From Perognathus longimembris pacificus (lineage: Eukaryota > Chordata > Mammalia > Rodentia > Heteromyidae): DNA of 64,000 nucleotides. This document shows, in pieces, positions 35,856 through 47,900 of this stretch (position 1 is its first letter; each line of letters begins with the position of its first letter). Where the stretch lies: contig NC_063175.1 of NCBI RefSeq assembly GCF_023159225.1, forward strand, positions 2,982,755-3,046,754. Reading direction: 5' to 3'. Below the pieces are notes generated by a model. It was not told the origin of the DNA and did no database searches. It was given only the letters and a program-made list of their open reading frames with translations. The translations under genes were made by a program, and so were the position numbers.

Positions 35856-37424
35856 GCATTTATACATGCACACAAACAAACTTGCAAACTCTTGATTCCA
35901 TCTATGGATTCTTACTAGTTATATTACTACTCACCTAGTATTATTTCTTCCAGGCCCTAACCTCTTTATACCCCATCAGCTATTGCACCTTCCTATACAT
36001 CAAATTTGATATATGGAAAAAAAAAAACAGTGCTTTCTTTATCACATTGCATTGGCAAGAGGCAGCATGCAATCATAGAAACTATTTGCAGGGTCAGGAT
36101 ACCTAAAATCTGTCTTAAGGTTCTCATTAGCTAAATAGCTAGAAAATTATTCAATCTCCACATAGCATGACCATGGAGCTCCCATTTTAACTCACTTATG
36201 TATGAATGAAATACGAATTAACATTCTCTAAGGCCTTTTCCTTTTCTAAAATCTATATGGATGATATGCCAAAGTGATATTCTGTTACATAACGCTTTTA
36301 TTTCACACCACACAGCTGTGACTATTCAGCACTCCTTAGTTACCAGTAGTTACACTGCCATTTAGTAGGATCATTAAAAATGCATCATCACCATGGTAAC
36401 TGCAACATTATAAGTTACCAAACCTTTGCCTGAAATGCTTGTGCTGAGCAGTTTACACTGTCTTATGGGATGGTGGCTGCATCTTTTCTTTTGCTTTTTT
36501 TCTTTTTTTTGAACTGACGTGGAGCTCTCATGTTTCTTGCCAATTTTTTAGAGATAATGAAAATAATCAAGAATCAGCTTTCTAAAAATCAAAAGCTTTC
36601 TGGTACTTTCAAATATACACTACCAGCAAGAAAAAGTTTCCCACGCTAGACAAAGTCCTTTGTCTTCATTCTTTTCTATTTTATTTTTAACTTTAAGTAG
36701 TTGTACATATGTATATATTCTATTCTTTACTTCCTACCAGACACTGTTATGTGCATGTTCTATCTATATTTTATTTCTTCCAGTTGATCACTACAAGCCA
36801 AAGCTTTATTTGGTACAAATTTTAAAAATAAACTCAGACAGCAATTTCCATTCCAAGTGAGGAATTTTGATTCTTTTTAAAGACCTGAGAAACTTAAAGC
36901 TTTAATAGTCATAGTCATAGCAGGAAATATGGTTGTTGGTATTTAAAATAGAGTAGCCCTGAATCAAGCCCTGCTACTGACAGTATTTCTTAGGCATCTA
37001 CCAGCTGTTGTAAGCCCAGAAACTACATCAGACAATGAGACAGAAAAGTATGTATCTCTTTGTCTAGCTCTAGGAGAGACACAAAGGTAAATTGGAAGGA
37101 AAAATTCCGATGGATTACCATCAGCACTGTGGTGATTTGAAAGAGCTTTCCAAGCATATAGGACACACTGAGACCAAATGCTAAGATAGTGAAGACTCTA
37201 CATTTTTTTAATTTGTAGACTGTAACACAGTAAATTAGTGTCTGGAACACAGTGCAGGAAGTGGAAACTGGTTCAGGACAAGGTCAGAGAAGTTTAAGCT
37301 AGTTCTGGTATGATCTCAGAAAAACTGAGGAGTCTGGATTTTATTCTGTCTTATGAGAAGTCAGTGGAAGATTTCAAGCCACAGAATAAAATGATATGAT
37401 TTACTTTTTGAAGAATTGCTCCTT
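35855..37424. other. Unassigned sequence
   Basis: About 1.6 kb; the ORFs at 36660-36860 and 37023-37250 are short and featureless. No repeat family recognised. Confidence 0.45.
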
Positions 37425-37738
37425 GGCCAGGAGTGGTGACACATGCCTGAAATCCCAGCTACAAAGGAAGCAGAGATCAGAAGAATTGTGGTTCAAAGCC
37501 AGCCTGGGCAAACAACTAGATAGGTACCCTTCTTAACCAACAAACCAGGCATGGTGGTACATGCCTGGATTCTCAAGTAGGCAGGTAGCATAGACAGAAG
37601 GATCACAGTCTGAGACTGGCCTTGGGTAAAATCGAGCCTAAAGCAAAAAAAGATATAGGAGCATGTAGCTCAAGTGGTAGAGCACCTGCCTAGCAAGCAT
37701 GAGGACCTGAATTCAAAATCTAGGAAACCTACCAAAAT
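37425..37738 (+). mobile_element. Tandem B1-like monomers plus ID segment (B4-like composite)
   Basis: Two 7SL-like pieces (GCCAGGAGTGGTGACACATG, and CAGGCATGGTGGTACATGCC) followed by an ID-like part (TGTAGCTCAAGTGGTAGAGC, CTGCCTAGCAAGCATGAGG). Old and diverged. Confidence 0.75.
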
Positions 37739-37889
37739 AAAATCACTCAAGGCTAGTATATGCTAAGGAGAAAAGCTTAAAGGTATTGCAACAGCCAAAT
37801 GCAGTTGTGACTGAAACACCAACAATAGCAAAGGCTACCAGATATGTACTGTTATTTAGAAAGAAAAGCCTGAGGGTACAGGAGTACAC

Positions 37890-37976
37890 TGTCCAAAGGA
37901 AATGTATTCATTGCCTGACTTATGTTAACTGTAATCTCTTTATGCATCATATTATAACAGCAATAGCAAATTAATT
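37890..37976 (+). mobile_element. L1 3'-terminal remnant
   Basis: AAATGTATTCATTGCCTGAC, then CTCTTTATGCATCA, matches the last about 80 bp of the L1 3' UTR. Confidence 0.7.
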
Positions 37977-38070
37977 TACTTTATTATTGTTATAGAGGTG
38001 ATAAAGGGGTTACATGTACATGCAGAAGAAAAAGAATGAAAAGCCTTTGTCTAGGATATTACAAAGTTTT

Positions 38071-38264
38071 TTGTGCCAGTCACAGGGCTTGAACTCAGGG
38101 CCTGAGCACTGTCCCTGGCTTCTTTTTGCTCAAGGTTAGCATTCTACCACTTAAGCCACAGTACCACCTCTGTTTTTTTCTGTTTATGTGGTACTGAGGA
38201 ATCAAACCCAGGGATTCATGCAGGCTAGGCAAGCATTCTACCAGTAAGCCACATTCCCAACCCC
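38071..38264 (-). mobile_element. IDL-Geo SINE, older copy
   Basis: Diverged dimer lacking a long tail. Imperfect TSD TATTA(C/G)AAAGTTTT at 38057-38070 and 38265-38278. Confidence 0.9.
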
Positions 38265-38280
38265 TATTAGAAAGTTTTCT

Positions 38281-38352
38281 TTGCAAATGGTGCCACTGTC
38301 TCGGGCCTGTAATCCTAACTTCAGGAGTCTGAGATCCAGACCATTGAGGTCT
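38281..38352 (+). mobile_element. B1-like SINE fragment
   Basis: TGCCACTGTCTCGGGCCTGT, AATCCTAACTTCAGGAGTCT and GAGATC match the 7SL-derived left part of the composites. The right part is missing. Confidence 0.65.
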
Positions 38353-39124
38353 GAGGCCGGCCTAGGTATTCATTCTGTGATCCATCATTGTAACTGCTAT
38401 CTTCCATATATACTCAATTCTTTCAAATGCTGTAAAATCAAAGCCATAATTAAACCCAACTTCCTGACTATTTCACACCTCCATCTGAATATATGCATAG
38501 GGCTAGAGAAAAGCACACAGCTGACAAGCCTGGGTTAAATAACACTAACCACCAGGGACCTCCAGTGCTTCCTTGTAATAATACTGAACTACTTTCTCAC
38601 TCTTCAACTGCCCTTCTCCATTCTCAAACAATTCTACAACTCCCTACAACTTTGCATTTTCACTTAGGAAAGTGAATGCAGCCAGAATTTCCAAGTCCTC
38701 TCTTCCAAATCTGCCTTTTCATCATCAAGTACACCCTGCCTGTCTTGCTATTATAGAGTAGAAACTATGTTCCTAGCTCCTTCCTTCTTTGCCTGGATTC
38801 TTCCACAAACTCTTTCCTACCATAGAATATTGTTCCTACAATTGCCCCCCACTACCCCTGAATCATTTATTTTCCTTTCCTACTGAATATAAGTGGAAGG
38901 GTAAGTTTAGTCATGGTTCTGTAATTTATGCTGGGTTCAGTGGGCAGTTCCTCTCATCATAGTTCAACTGACCATACTCATATTCCTAAGCTTAGCTACA
39001 GTTGCTAGTTGCAGTGTCTCAATGTTCCTCGCAGATTGGCTTTCTGTCACAGTGGCTCCAAGATATAGAGCACAACAGGAGAATATTCCAATTGGGAATG
39101 AGAGAAACTGCAAGGCTTCCCAAG
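38353..39124. other. Unassigned sequence
   Basis: No gene or named repeat in about 770 bp. Confidence 0.45.
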
Positions 39125-39330
39125 ACTGTAGTAGCTGTGCAATGTCTGTAATTCTAGCTACTCAGGAGGCTGAAGTCTGAAGCTCAAGGTTAGAAGAGAG
39201 TGCAGGCAAGAAAGTACATGAATCTCTTATCTCCATTTAAACACCAAAAAGCTGGAAGTATAGCTGTGACACAAGTGAAAGAGGAAAAAAATGAGATAGA
39301 CACCCAGGTCCTGAGTTGAAGTATTTGTCC
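39125..39330 (+). mobile_element. B1-ID composite SINE, diverged
   Basis: TGTCTGTAATTCTAGCTACT, CAGGAGGCTGAAGTCTGAAG, then AACACCAAAAAGCTGGAAGT and CCTGAGTTGAAG: same order as the copies at 26826 and 41013. Confidence 0.8.
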
Positions 39331-39469
39331 ATCACATTGTTGAAAAGTCTGATGTCACTTCCATTGCATTCTTCTGATCAGAACTATATACAAAACTAGA
39401 TAAGACATAAAAGGAGTAAAGTCCTCCCTTTTTTGGAAGAGATGACCAAGGTTTACGGTTTATTTATTT

Positions 39470-39640
39470 ATTTATTTTCCAGTACTAAGATCTGAACTCA
39501 CCCTCACCAGCCTGCTTGCTCACAGCTAGCACTCTACAACTCAAGCCATACCACCAGACCTGCTTTGGGGCTGGTTATTTTGAAGATAGGGTCTGGAAAA
39601 CTTTTCTGTCTAGGCTGTCTTTCAACCATGATTTTTTTCC
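39470..39640 (-). mobile_element. Decayed SINE, B4/ID-like
   Basis: TGCTCACAGCTAGCACTCTA and CAACTCAAGCCATA are the reverse complement of an ID-like monomer. The flank GGGTCTGGAAAACTTTTCTG belongs to an adjoining part that I cannot assign. Confidence 0.5.
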
Positions 39641-40619
39641 AAACCTGAGCTGCCAGAGTATCTAACATTACAAAGGAAAAACCACTAGCAATGGGCTTGT
39701 TTGCTTTTAAAATAAAATGTATTGTATGTGTTTAAGATATACAGACATGGTGTCCTAAGATACATACATAGGCAAATGTTTGCTGTAATAGAACAATTTG
39801 ACACATTCATCATCCATATGCTACTGTGCCCATTTTGTCAGGTCCTTGAGGAAATACCAATGCATTGTTTGCTAAAAGCACAAAGACATCTCCCTAAACA
39901 CATCCCTATGTCTTCTGTGCTCTTGCTCAGCTGTTTCAGAGAGAATTGTGTCCCATACTGGAATCTATTCATTATTGTCCTCCAGACTGGAGAAAAGGTG
40001 AGAGGAAGAGAGAAATGGTTCACATGAGGTGTTTGTTTAGAGAAAAATCAAACATCTCACTCAATTAAATCACAAAATACAGGGAAGTGGTAGAATATCA
40101 AAAATATTTAGCAAAAAGAGATTTAGATTCTTTTAGCTAGGGAAGTAAGTGGTAGAATCTAATGAGAGTTGTGTCTAGGTCTACACAGAAAATTGAGTGG
40201 AAAATGAAAGTAATCGGTATAAATTGACTATTTAGAAAAAAGGTGCTAAGATAAGGCCTTAAAAATGACAGTAGGCTGCTTGGTTAATGAGGAAAATGAT
40301 CCAAAAACACTGCAGGAATTCTAATGTGGAGAAAATTGCATTCTCTTAACAACCAGTACAAAATTCCTCAAAAAGAAGCACCTTTATTAAAATGCTCCTT
40401 TGCTATAGAAACAGATGAGCTGGACTTTGTGGAGGTTATTGTTTGTTTGGAAGAAGAGGTAAATTCTTCAGCATATTTCTTTAAACAGAGAAAGTTTTGA
40501 TTGAGTGAGCAGAAGTGAAGAAACTCAGATTGTTGATGGGGGATAATGTGTACCAGGAGGAAGATGCTATGTTCCAAGGAAAAGGGAAGCTTTGGTGCAA
40601 TGAAATCTGAAGAGATCTT
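39641..40619. other. Unassigned sequence
   Basis: About 1 kb; the 101-residue ORF at 39722-40027 has no recognisable domain. Confidence 0.45.
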
Positions 40620-40690
40620 TTGCCTCCAGTCCTGGAAATCGAACCCAATGCCTCTCATATACTAGGCAAGCCTAGTTACACCCCCGATCA
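40620..40690 (-). mobile_element. ID-type SINE, decayed
   Basis: The minus strand reads a box A-like start, CTTGCCTAGTATATGAGAGG, then GGTTCGATTTCCAGG as box B. Confidence 0.7.
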
Positions 40691-40754
40691 GCTGTAAGGG
40701 AAACATTTTAAGAGGAAAACTGAATGGAATTCTCTCCCTTCAAAAAATGTCCAG

Positions 40755-41010
40755 AGTTGAGGCACAGAATAGTCACTCAAGCTTGTAATCCTAGCTACTT
40801 GGGAGGTAGATACTGGGGGATCATGAGACTCCATCTCAACTAATGGCTGGGTACAGTGGCGTGTGCCTGCCATTGCCAAAGTAATACACACAGGGAAAAC
40901 ACAATAGCTGGGCACAGTACGGCATGTCTGTCATCCCAGCAAGAAAGGGAAGCACAAATAGAAGGATCACAGTCCAGACCCACCAGACTACCTCAAAAAA
41001 TTATCAACAA
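40755..41010 (+). mobile_element. B1-like monomers in tandem (B4-type cluster)
   Basis: Three short 7SL-like pieces in a row: AGCTTGTAATCCTAGCTACT, GGCTGGGTACAGTGGCGTGT and GCTGGGCACAGTACGGCATG. It looks like SINEs inserted into or beside each other. Confidence 0.65.
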
Positions 41011-41012
41011 GC

Positions 41013-41222
41013 CGAGTGCTGGTGGCTCACACCTGAAATCCTAGCTACACAGGAGAATGAGATCTGAGGGTCACAGTTCACACCCAACCCAGGCAGGAAA
41101 GACTCATCTCCAATTAACCACCAGAAAAACCAGAAGTGGAGCTGGGGCTGGAAGCACTAGCCTTGAGCACAAAAGCTCAGGGACAATGCTCAAGCCCTGA
41201 GTTCAAGCCCCACAAATGACAA
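41013..41222 (+). mobile_element. B1-ID composite SINE
   Basis: GTGCTGGTGGCTCACACCTG start, GAATGAGATCTGAGGGTCAC, AACCACCAGAAAAACC linker, and the tRNA-like part ending GAGTTCAAGCCCCACAAATG. Confidence 0.88.
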
Positions 41223-41317
41223 AAATCAGCACATAAAGTCGTAGGCCACCTGCTTAGCAAATAATGAAACCCAGAGTTAAAACTGTAATATGGATTTTTT
41301 TTTTTAATCCAAAGTCA

Positions 41318-41405
41318 GGTTGGCATGTTAGCTCAATGGCTGAACCCTTGCAGATCTAGTGTGAGGGCCTAAGTTTGATCATCACAAAAAGAACACAAAA
41401 GCCTA
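41318..41405 (+). mobile_element. ID-type SINE, decayed
   Basis: CAGGTTGGCATGTTAGCTCA, then TGAGGGCCTAAGTTTGATCA, then an A-rich tail. Confidence 0.65.
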
Positions 41406-41818
41406 CCAAAATTCATGAAATTCTGCATGTGACTGAATTTTCTTCCTTTTACACATGTTCCATGTGACAAACAAAACACAAAACTAACACTCAAAGTGGC
41501 ATAGTCAGCTGGGAGTGAGTGGCCGTGCTTCTGTAGTTTGGTGCTTGGCGGGCTCCCAGAATGGCAGAGGAGGAGGAAGACCCCACCTTTGAGGAGGAAA
41601 ATGAAGAAATCGGAGGAGGTGAAGAAGGTGGATAGGGTAAAATCAAGAGGCTTTTTTTCAAAAGAATTACGTATGGATTTGGGGATGATCAGAATCCTTA
41701 TACTGAATCAGTGGACATTCTTGAAGACCTTGTCATATAGGTCATCACTGAAATGACTCAGAAAGCAGTGTTAATCAGAAGACAAGGTCGAGTGCAAGTT
41801 GAATATATTGTCTTCTTT

Positions 41819-43121
41819 TTTTCACAAATAAACCAACCTTAATAGATATTATTTTGTATTTATATAGCACCTTCTTCAAGAATCTTAAATGCTTTACAGA
41901 CATTACCTCTACTTAATCCCTACAACAACCCTGTGAGGTAGGTATTACTCCCATTTTACAAGATGAGGAGACTGAAGCTCAGAGAGGTTAAGTGATTTGC
42001 CCAAAGTCACACAATTAACTTCACTGAAGAGCCAGAACTCAAGTGCCTTAGCCTTCCCAGCTCCCAGCCAAATACCTCATGAGAATCTTCAATGAAAAGG
42101 ATGTTTAAAGAAAGTATCAAGAGTAGTATGTTATGAAAATTAAGTCTCTCTACTGCCACCAAGGAAAGGAAAAAAACCTATACTGATGGTTGAGGCCACA
42201 AGACCCATAGAGAACATTTCCTTTCTTCCCTTTCCTAAAGTCTCCTGACTCCTGTGTTAAGTAATCTACAGGTAAAATTTCCAAGACAGAAGCCATGTGA
42301 CTTAGAAGCAGGACATAATTATTTTAGAATATTTCCTTTTAGTTAACAATAATTCATAGAAACTCTTATTCCAATATACAAAATATGGGACTGCTCCCAA
42401 CAAACATGTACATAGTTATACAGCAATCAACCTCATTTACGACCTGAACCTGTTGCTCACTCCATCACAGCCCACCAACAGGCACCCGGTGAATGCTCTG
42501 TTTGGGCCACTGTTCTTCCTTATTATACCTGTATATCTCCCCACTCCCACTATCCCCAACCCTGTAGGTTGTAAAACTATATTGAGTTTCTGACAAAATT
42601 CAAAAATGTTTTACTTAGATCCACCATCACTAAGAGTAAAAAGTCGATTTAGAACCATCACCCCATTGTCCCTCCCCTAAGAGTCTTACTGTGAAACAGT
42701 GTGGATGAGAATAGTGCAACCACCAGGAACCTCACACCAGTGCTAGGTAGGACCTGCCCCAATAGGAAAGTTAACTTTGTCTTTTCTGCATGGTTTTCTA
42801 AAATGCAAAGAACAGACAAATAACTACAGCACAGTATTACTATCCTGTACCTTTATGCCAATGACTTCATCTATGTTTACTACACATCATAGCCTGACTC
42901 TGCCTCACTTTACCTTTTTGCTCTGCATGCCCAGCCTCAAAGACACAGCTTGAAACTTTGAGACACCTGGTGCAGGCCAAGCAAATCACTTCCCTGACTC
43001 CCCACGTTTTCTTCTTATAATTCAGTGCCTCTGGGAGATCAGGCAAACTGTGTATGATCTATACAAAACAATTCCAGCCAGGGCAAGGCTTAAGAACTCT
43101 CTTTTAAGAATAAATTAAAAT
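41819..43121 (+). other. Extra 1.3-kb segment inside the TAF13 retrocopy (retained intron or insertion)
   Basis: Non-coding sequence separating the two parts of the TAF13 coding copy. About 30 coding bases at the left junction are missing. The right junction reads AAATTTTCTAG and then the TAF13 codons, which looks like a pyrimidine-rich splice acceptor. The segment contains a MIR element. I see no TSD or transposon ends that would make it an ordinary insertion. A retained last intron with a small deletion is my preferred reading; insertion of unrelated genomic DNA is the alternative. Confidence 0.5.
41850..42060 (-). mobile_element. MIR SINE, well preserved
   Basis: GTGAGGTAGGTATTACTCCC, ATTTTACAAGATGAGGA and TTGCCCAAAGTCACACA are the hallmark core of MIR, an ancient mammalian tRNA-derived SINE (strand assignment tentative). 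It is unusually easy to read for its age. Confidence 0.85.
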
Positions 43122-44463
43122 TTTCTAGAGTTAAAGACTTACTTGCAATGAATGAAGAATTGAAATGAGCTAGAAAAGCATTTGATGATGCAAACTATGG
43201 ATCTTGACACCTTTTTGAAATTTCTCTATCTTCTGTGGAAACCATACATAATGACTGTGTATGTTCTGCAGGGTTATCCAGATATCTAAGAATGTAAGTG
43301 AAAGATTGAAAAAGTCTTTATTTTCATGTCCTTAATTTTAGAGTTACACTTGAGCCTTTAATTTGCTACCTCCATATGAATGTACTTGAATTCTTTATTA
43401 TCTTTAATGACAACATGTATCTTAAAGGGTTGTAAATCATGCTGTATTTATGTGTGAGGTAGATTTGGGCCACTATAAGCTATAACTGTAGCTTTTAATA
43501 TGTGAAATGGAAATGTCCTCTCTTGACTCTTTTTTTCTGTTTTTGTTTTTGTTTTTAATGATTAGTTGATTTTATTGTTGAAAGTTGGATACAGGTATGA
43601 TCCTTTCTATTTTTTTAACTAAATTATATTGACAAGCTGTTGTGCAAAATGGGTACAGTTACATAATAGGGCAGTGAGTACATTTCTTGTGATATCTTAC
43701 ACCCTCATTTTTCTTTCCCTTCCCTAGATCAGGTAGGCATATATACAATGTCCAGTGTACCAAAATCATATATGGTAACCACGTAGGGTACTCCCAAGGA
43801 AATTCACCTAAAACTTTAAATGTAATGTCAACAATAGAATCCTCCTGTGTCGTTCTCTTGGAATTGTTTTTGCTTAACCTCGTTTTATATGATAATGTGT
43901 ACATAGCTGTTGAGCTATTGTGATCCACTGACCTTTTTATGATTACTAGTTGTTTGATTTTAGATACATAATGTAAAGTTGTTGACCCAAACACGTGGAA
44001 GTACGATTTGAAAAGAAGTTTGTTGTTTGACAGACCTGGTCTCTACTGTCCCCCTCCCCCTCCCAAACAGTCATATATCAAGGAGTACATGTGACTTTGT
44101 TCTCTGTGTTCTAGGCTTCTCTCAGTCAACATTATTTGTTCAAGTTCTGACCATTTCCCTATGAATACCAATATTTTATCATTTCTAATCACTATGTAGT
44201 ATTGCATTGTGTATTGGTACCAGATTTTTTTAATCCATTCATCTTTAGTGGGGCATCTGGGTTGTTTCCATATTTTGGCTATTGTGAACTGTGCAGTGAG
44301 AAACATGGATGTGCAGATGTCTTTATGATATCCTGAGACCTGTTGTTCAGGATAGATGCCTAGGAGTGGTATGGCTGGGCCATAGGATATATATATATGC
44401 TGAGCTTTGTGAGGAACCTCCATACTGTTCTCCAAAGTGATTGTACTAGTTTGCACCCCCACC

Positions 44464-44998
44464 TGCAGGGCCCTTGGCCCTCACACGACTTCTCCCTACC
44501 CGCGGGAGAAATGCTGGGGCGTGCCCTAGTGTGAAGAGCGAGGACGTGTGTTAGTCACGAATAACACCCACCCAGCCCCCTTACGTTTAAGTAACGGACT
44601 CAAGATACCAGGCACATCGGGGATCCTTCAGGTGGAAAATTCAAGGATTTTAATTCAAGGCAGGGTTTATATAGCAGTAATGGCGGCAGGAAGGAGAGGG
44701 ATTTGGAGTGGCAAACTAAGCACGGCGATAGGCTGATTATGAGCTGTCCATCACAGTGATGTCACGGGACTTCCTCTATGGGCAGTTGTCACATCCCACA
44801 GGACTGCTCCCTGGGTTCTGCCCACCACCATCTTGGTGCACATGCAGTGCAAGGCGGGAGGCAGGGGTGGTTAGAGCCACCATTTCTGGTTCCAAACCTG
44901 GAAGAGGGTAGGAGGGGCTAACAGCCACACGGCCCCAGGGTGGGAGAAGAGGCAGGTCTTTCAGGACCACCCCTTAAAGAGATAGCTGGAGCCTAACA
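44464..44998 (-). mobile_element. Solo LTR of an ERVK-like endogenous retrovirus
   Basis: 535 bp with TGCAGG at the left and CTAACA at the right, so TG...CA ends on the plus strand and TGTTAG...CCTGCA on the minus strand. The 6-bp TSD CCCACC is at 44458-44463 and 44999-45004; restoring one copy rebuilds the L1 sequence exactly. Six-base duplications are typical of class II (ERVK, IAP-type) integrases. The minus strand has TATATAAAC (44665-44677), with ATTAAA close behind, so the LTR reads on minus. A CRE-like TGATGTCA lies at 44757-44764. No internal retroviral sequence remains, as expected after LTR-LTR recombination. Confidence 0.88.
44665..44677 (-). promoter_or_regulatory. TATA box of the solo LTR
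   Basis: The minus strand reads CTGCTATATAAAC, in the middle of the LTR, the usual U3-R position. A start site would fall some 25-30 bases lower in coordinate. Confidence 0.7.
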
Positions 44999-47900
44999 CC
45001 CACCAACAATGGAGAAGGGTTCCTCTTTCTCCACATGCCCTCCAGCATTTGTTATTGCCTAAGTTCAGAGTATAGGCCATTCTAACTGGGGTGAGGTGGT
45101 ATCTCAGGGTTAATATAATTTGCATTTCCTTTACTGCCAGGGACGTTGGACATTTCCTCATATGTTTCTTTGCCATTTTTATCTCTTCTCCTGTGAAATC
45201 TCTCTTCAGCTCCTTTGCCCATTTAATAATTGGTTTACTGGGTTTGGAGGGGGTTAGTTTCTTGAGTTCTCTATAGATGACAGGTATTAAGCCTTTGTCA
45301 GTTGCTGTGCTGGTGAAGATCCTTTCCCATATGGTTGGCTGTATTTCTAGTTTAGTGGCTATGTCTTTAGCTGTGCAGAAACTTTTTATTTTGTAGTAGT
45401 CCCATTTGTTGAGTCTCTCCCCTATCTGTTGTGCCCCTGGGACTCTGTTCAGGAAGTTCCTACCTGTGCCTGTAAGTCCTAGTGTCTCTCCTACTCTAGC
45501 CTTCAGTAGTTTCAAGGTTTCAGGTCTGATGTTGAGGTCCTTAACCCACATTGAGTTGATCTTGGTACATGGTGATAGCCTAGGGTCCAGTTTGAGTTTT
45601 CTACATGTGGCTGCCCAGTTTTCCCAGCACCAGTAGTTGAAGAGGCTCTGTTTATTCCATTGTATGTCTTTAGCTCCTTTGTCAAATATCAGCTGACAGT
45701 AAGTATGCATATTTATTTCTGGATCTTCTATCCTATTCCATTGATCTTCAGGTCTTTTCTTATGCCAGTACCAGGTTGTTTTGGTTATGATGTCTCTGTA
45801 ATAGAGCTTGAAGTCTGGTATTGTGATTCCTCCTGCGCTGCTTCTTTTGCCTAGAATTGTTTTGACTATTCTGGGACTTTTGTTGTTCCATATGTATTTA
45901 TGGGTTGTTTTCTCTATTTCAGTGAAGAATGTAGCTGGGATTTTGATGGAGATTGCATTGATTTTGCATAACATTTTGGAAAATATGGCCATTTTCACTA
46001 TATTGATTCTGCCTACCCATGAGCATGGAAGGTCTTTCCATCTCCTGGTGCCCTATTTGATTTCCCTTTTGAGATTTTTATAGTTCTCATTAAGTAGGTC
46101 ATTCACATCTTTGGTTAGGATAATCCCTAGGTAATTTATTCTTTTTTTAGCTATTGCAAATGATATTATTTCCATAATTTCCTTTTCTGCTTGTATATTG
46201 CTGGTGTACAGAAAAGCTGCTGGTTTTTGTGGGTTGATTTTGTATCCTGCTACTTGGCAAAAATGGTTTATTAGTTCTAGGAGTTTGGGGGCTGATTTTA
46301 TTGGGTCCTTCAGATATAAGATCATGTCATCTGTGAATAGGGATAGTTTGATTTCTTCTTTACCAATGTGGTTCCCTTTGATGTCCTCCTCTTGCCTTAT
46401 TGCTATGGCTAGGGATTCCAGCACTATGTTGAAAAGAACTGGGGAGAGTGGGCATCCTTGTCTTATTCCTGAGTTTAGGGGGAATGATTTAAGTTTCTCT
46501 CCATTTAATATGATGTTAGCAGTTGGTCTGCTGTATATGGATTTTATTGTTTTGAGGAATGTTACATCTATTCCTGTTCTCTCCAGGGCTTTTAACATGT
46601 ATGAGTGTTGTATTTTGTCTATGGCTTTTGGGGCATTGGCTGAGATGATGATGTGGTTCTTGGTCTTAGCTCTGTTGATGTGGTGAATTACGTTTACCGA
46701 TTTGTGGATGTTGAATCATCCTTGCATCTGTGGAATGAAGCCTACTTGATCATGATGTATAATTTTCTTGATCAGTTTCTGGATCCTGTTAGCTAATATT
46801 TTGTTGAGGAGCTTCGCATCTGTGTTCATAAGTGATATTGGTCTGTAATTCTCTTTTTGTTAGGTCTTTGCCTGGTTTGGGGATGAGTATGATACTAGCT
46901 TCATAGAATGAGCTTGAGATTTCTCCCTCTGTTTCTATTTTGTGAAAGATTTTGAGGAGTATTGGTATTAGCTCCTCACTGAAGATTTTATAGAATTCAT
47001 TGGTGAATCCATCCAGGCCTGGGCTTTTGATTGTTGGAAGGCTCTTGATTACTTCCTGTATCTCGCTGCAGGGTATTGGCTTATTTAACTGATTCATTTC
47101 TTCTTTATTCAGTTTGGGCAGTTTATACTTCTCTAAGAATTGATCCATCTCTAAAATTTTCATTCTTTATTGAGTAAAGGTTCTGAAAATAGTTCCTTAT
47201 AATTGTTTGAATACCCTATGTATTTGTTGTAATTTTTCCGGTGGAGTCCCTGATCTTACAGATATGAGTTTCTTCTCTTCTGATCTTTGTAAGTCTTGCA
47301 AGAGGTCTGTCAACTTTATTTATTTTCTCAAAGAACCAGCTTTTAGTTTTATTTATTTGTTAGATAGCCTTCCTATTCTCAATCAGATTTATCTCCTCTT
47401 TAATCTTGGTAATCTCTTTCCTCCTAGTCGTTTTAGATTCAATTTTTTCTTGTTTCTCCAGTTGTTTTAACTGTGCTGTGAGGTTATTCACCTGATCTGA
47501 TTCCATTCTTTTAATGTGTGCGCTGAGGGCTATGATCTTGCCCCTCAGCACTGCCTTTGCTGTATCCCATAGGTTTCTTTGTGATGTATTTTCATTGTCA
47601 ATTGTAATTTATGAACTCATTAATTTAATCCTTAATTTTCTCTGTGACCCAAATGTTAGATAGTAGTGGGGAGCTTAGCCTCCAAGTGTTTGTTTAGTTT
47701 CTGCAGTATCCCTTGTTATTGAGGTCTAGCTTGATTGCACTGTGGTCAGAGAGAATACATGTGGTCAGATAGAATACATGTGATATTTGCAGAGGCTCAT
47801 TGTGTGGACTATAATATGATCTATTTTTGGAATATGTTAAATAGACTGCTGAAAAGAATGTGTATTGAGTCTCTGTAGGGTGAAATACTCTGTACAGATC

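Noticed and set aside
41561..43207. A functional, intron-containing TAF13 gene
   Set aside because: In-frame stops at 41633 and 41738, missing codons at the left junction, only one gap, an A tail and a 14-bp TSD show a dead retrocopy.
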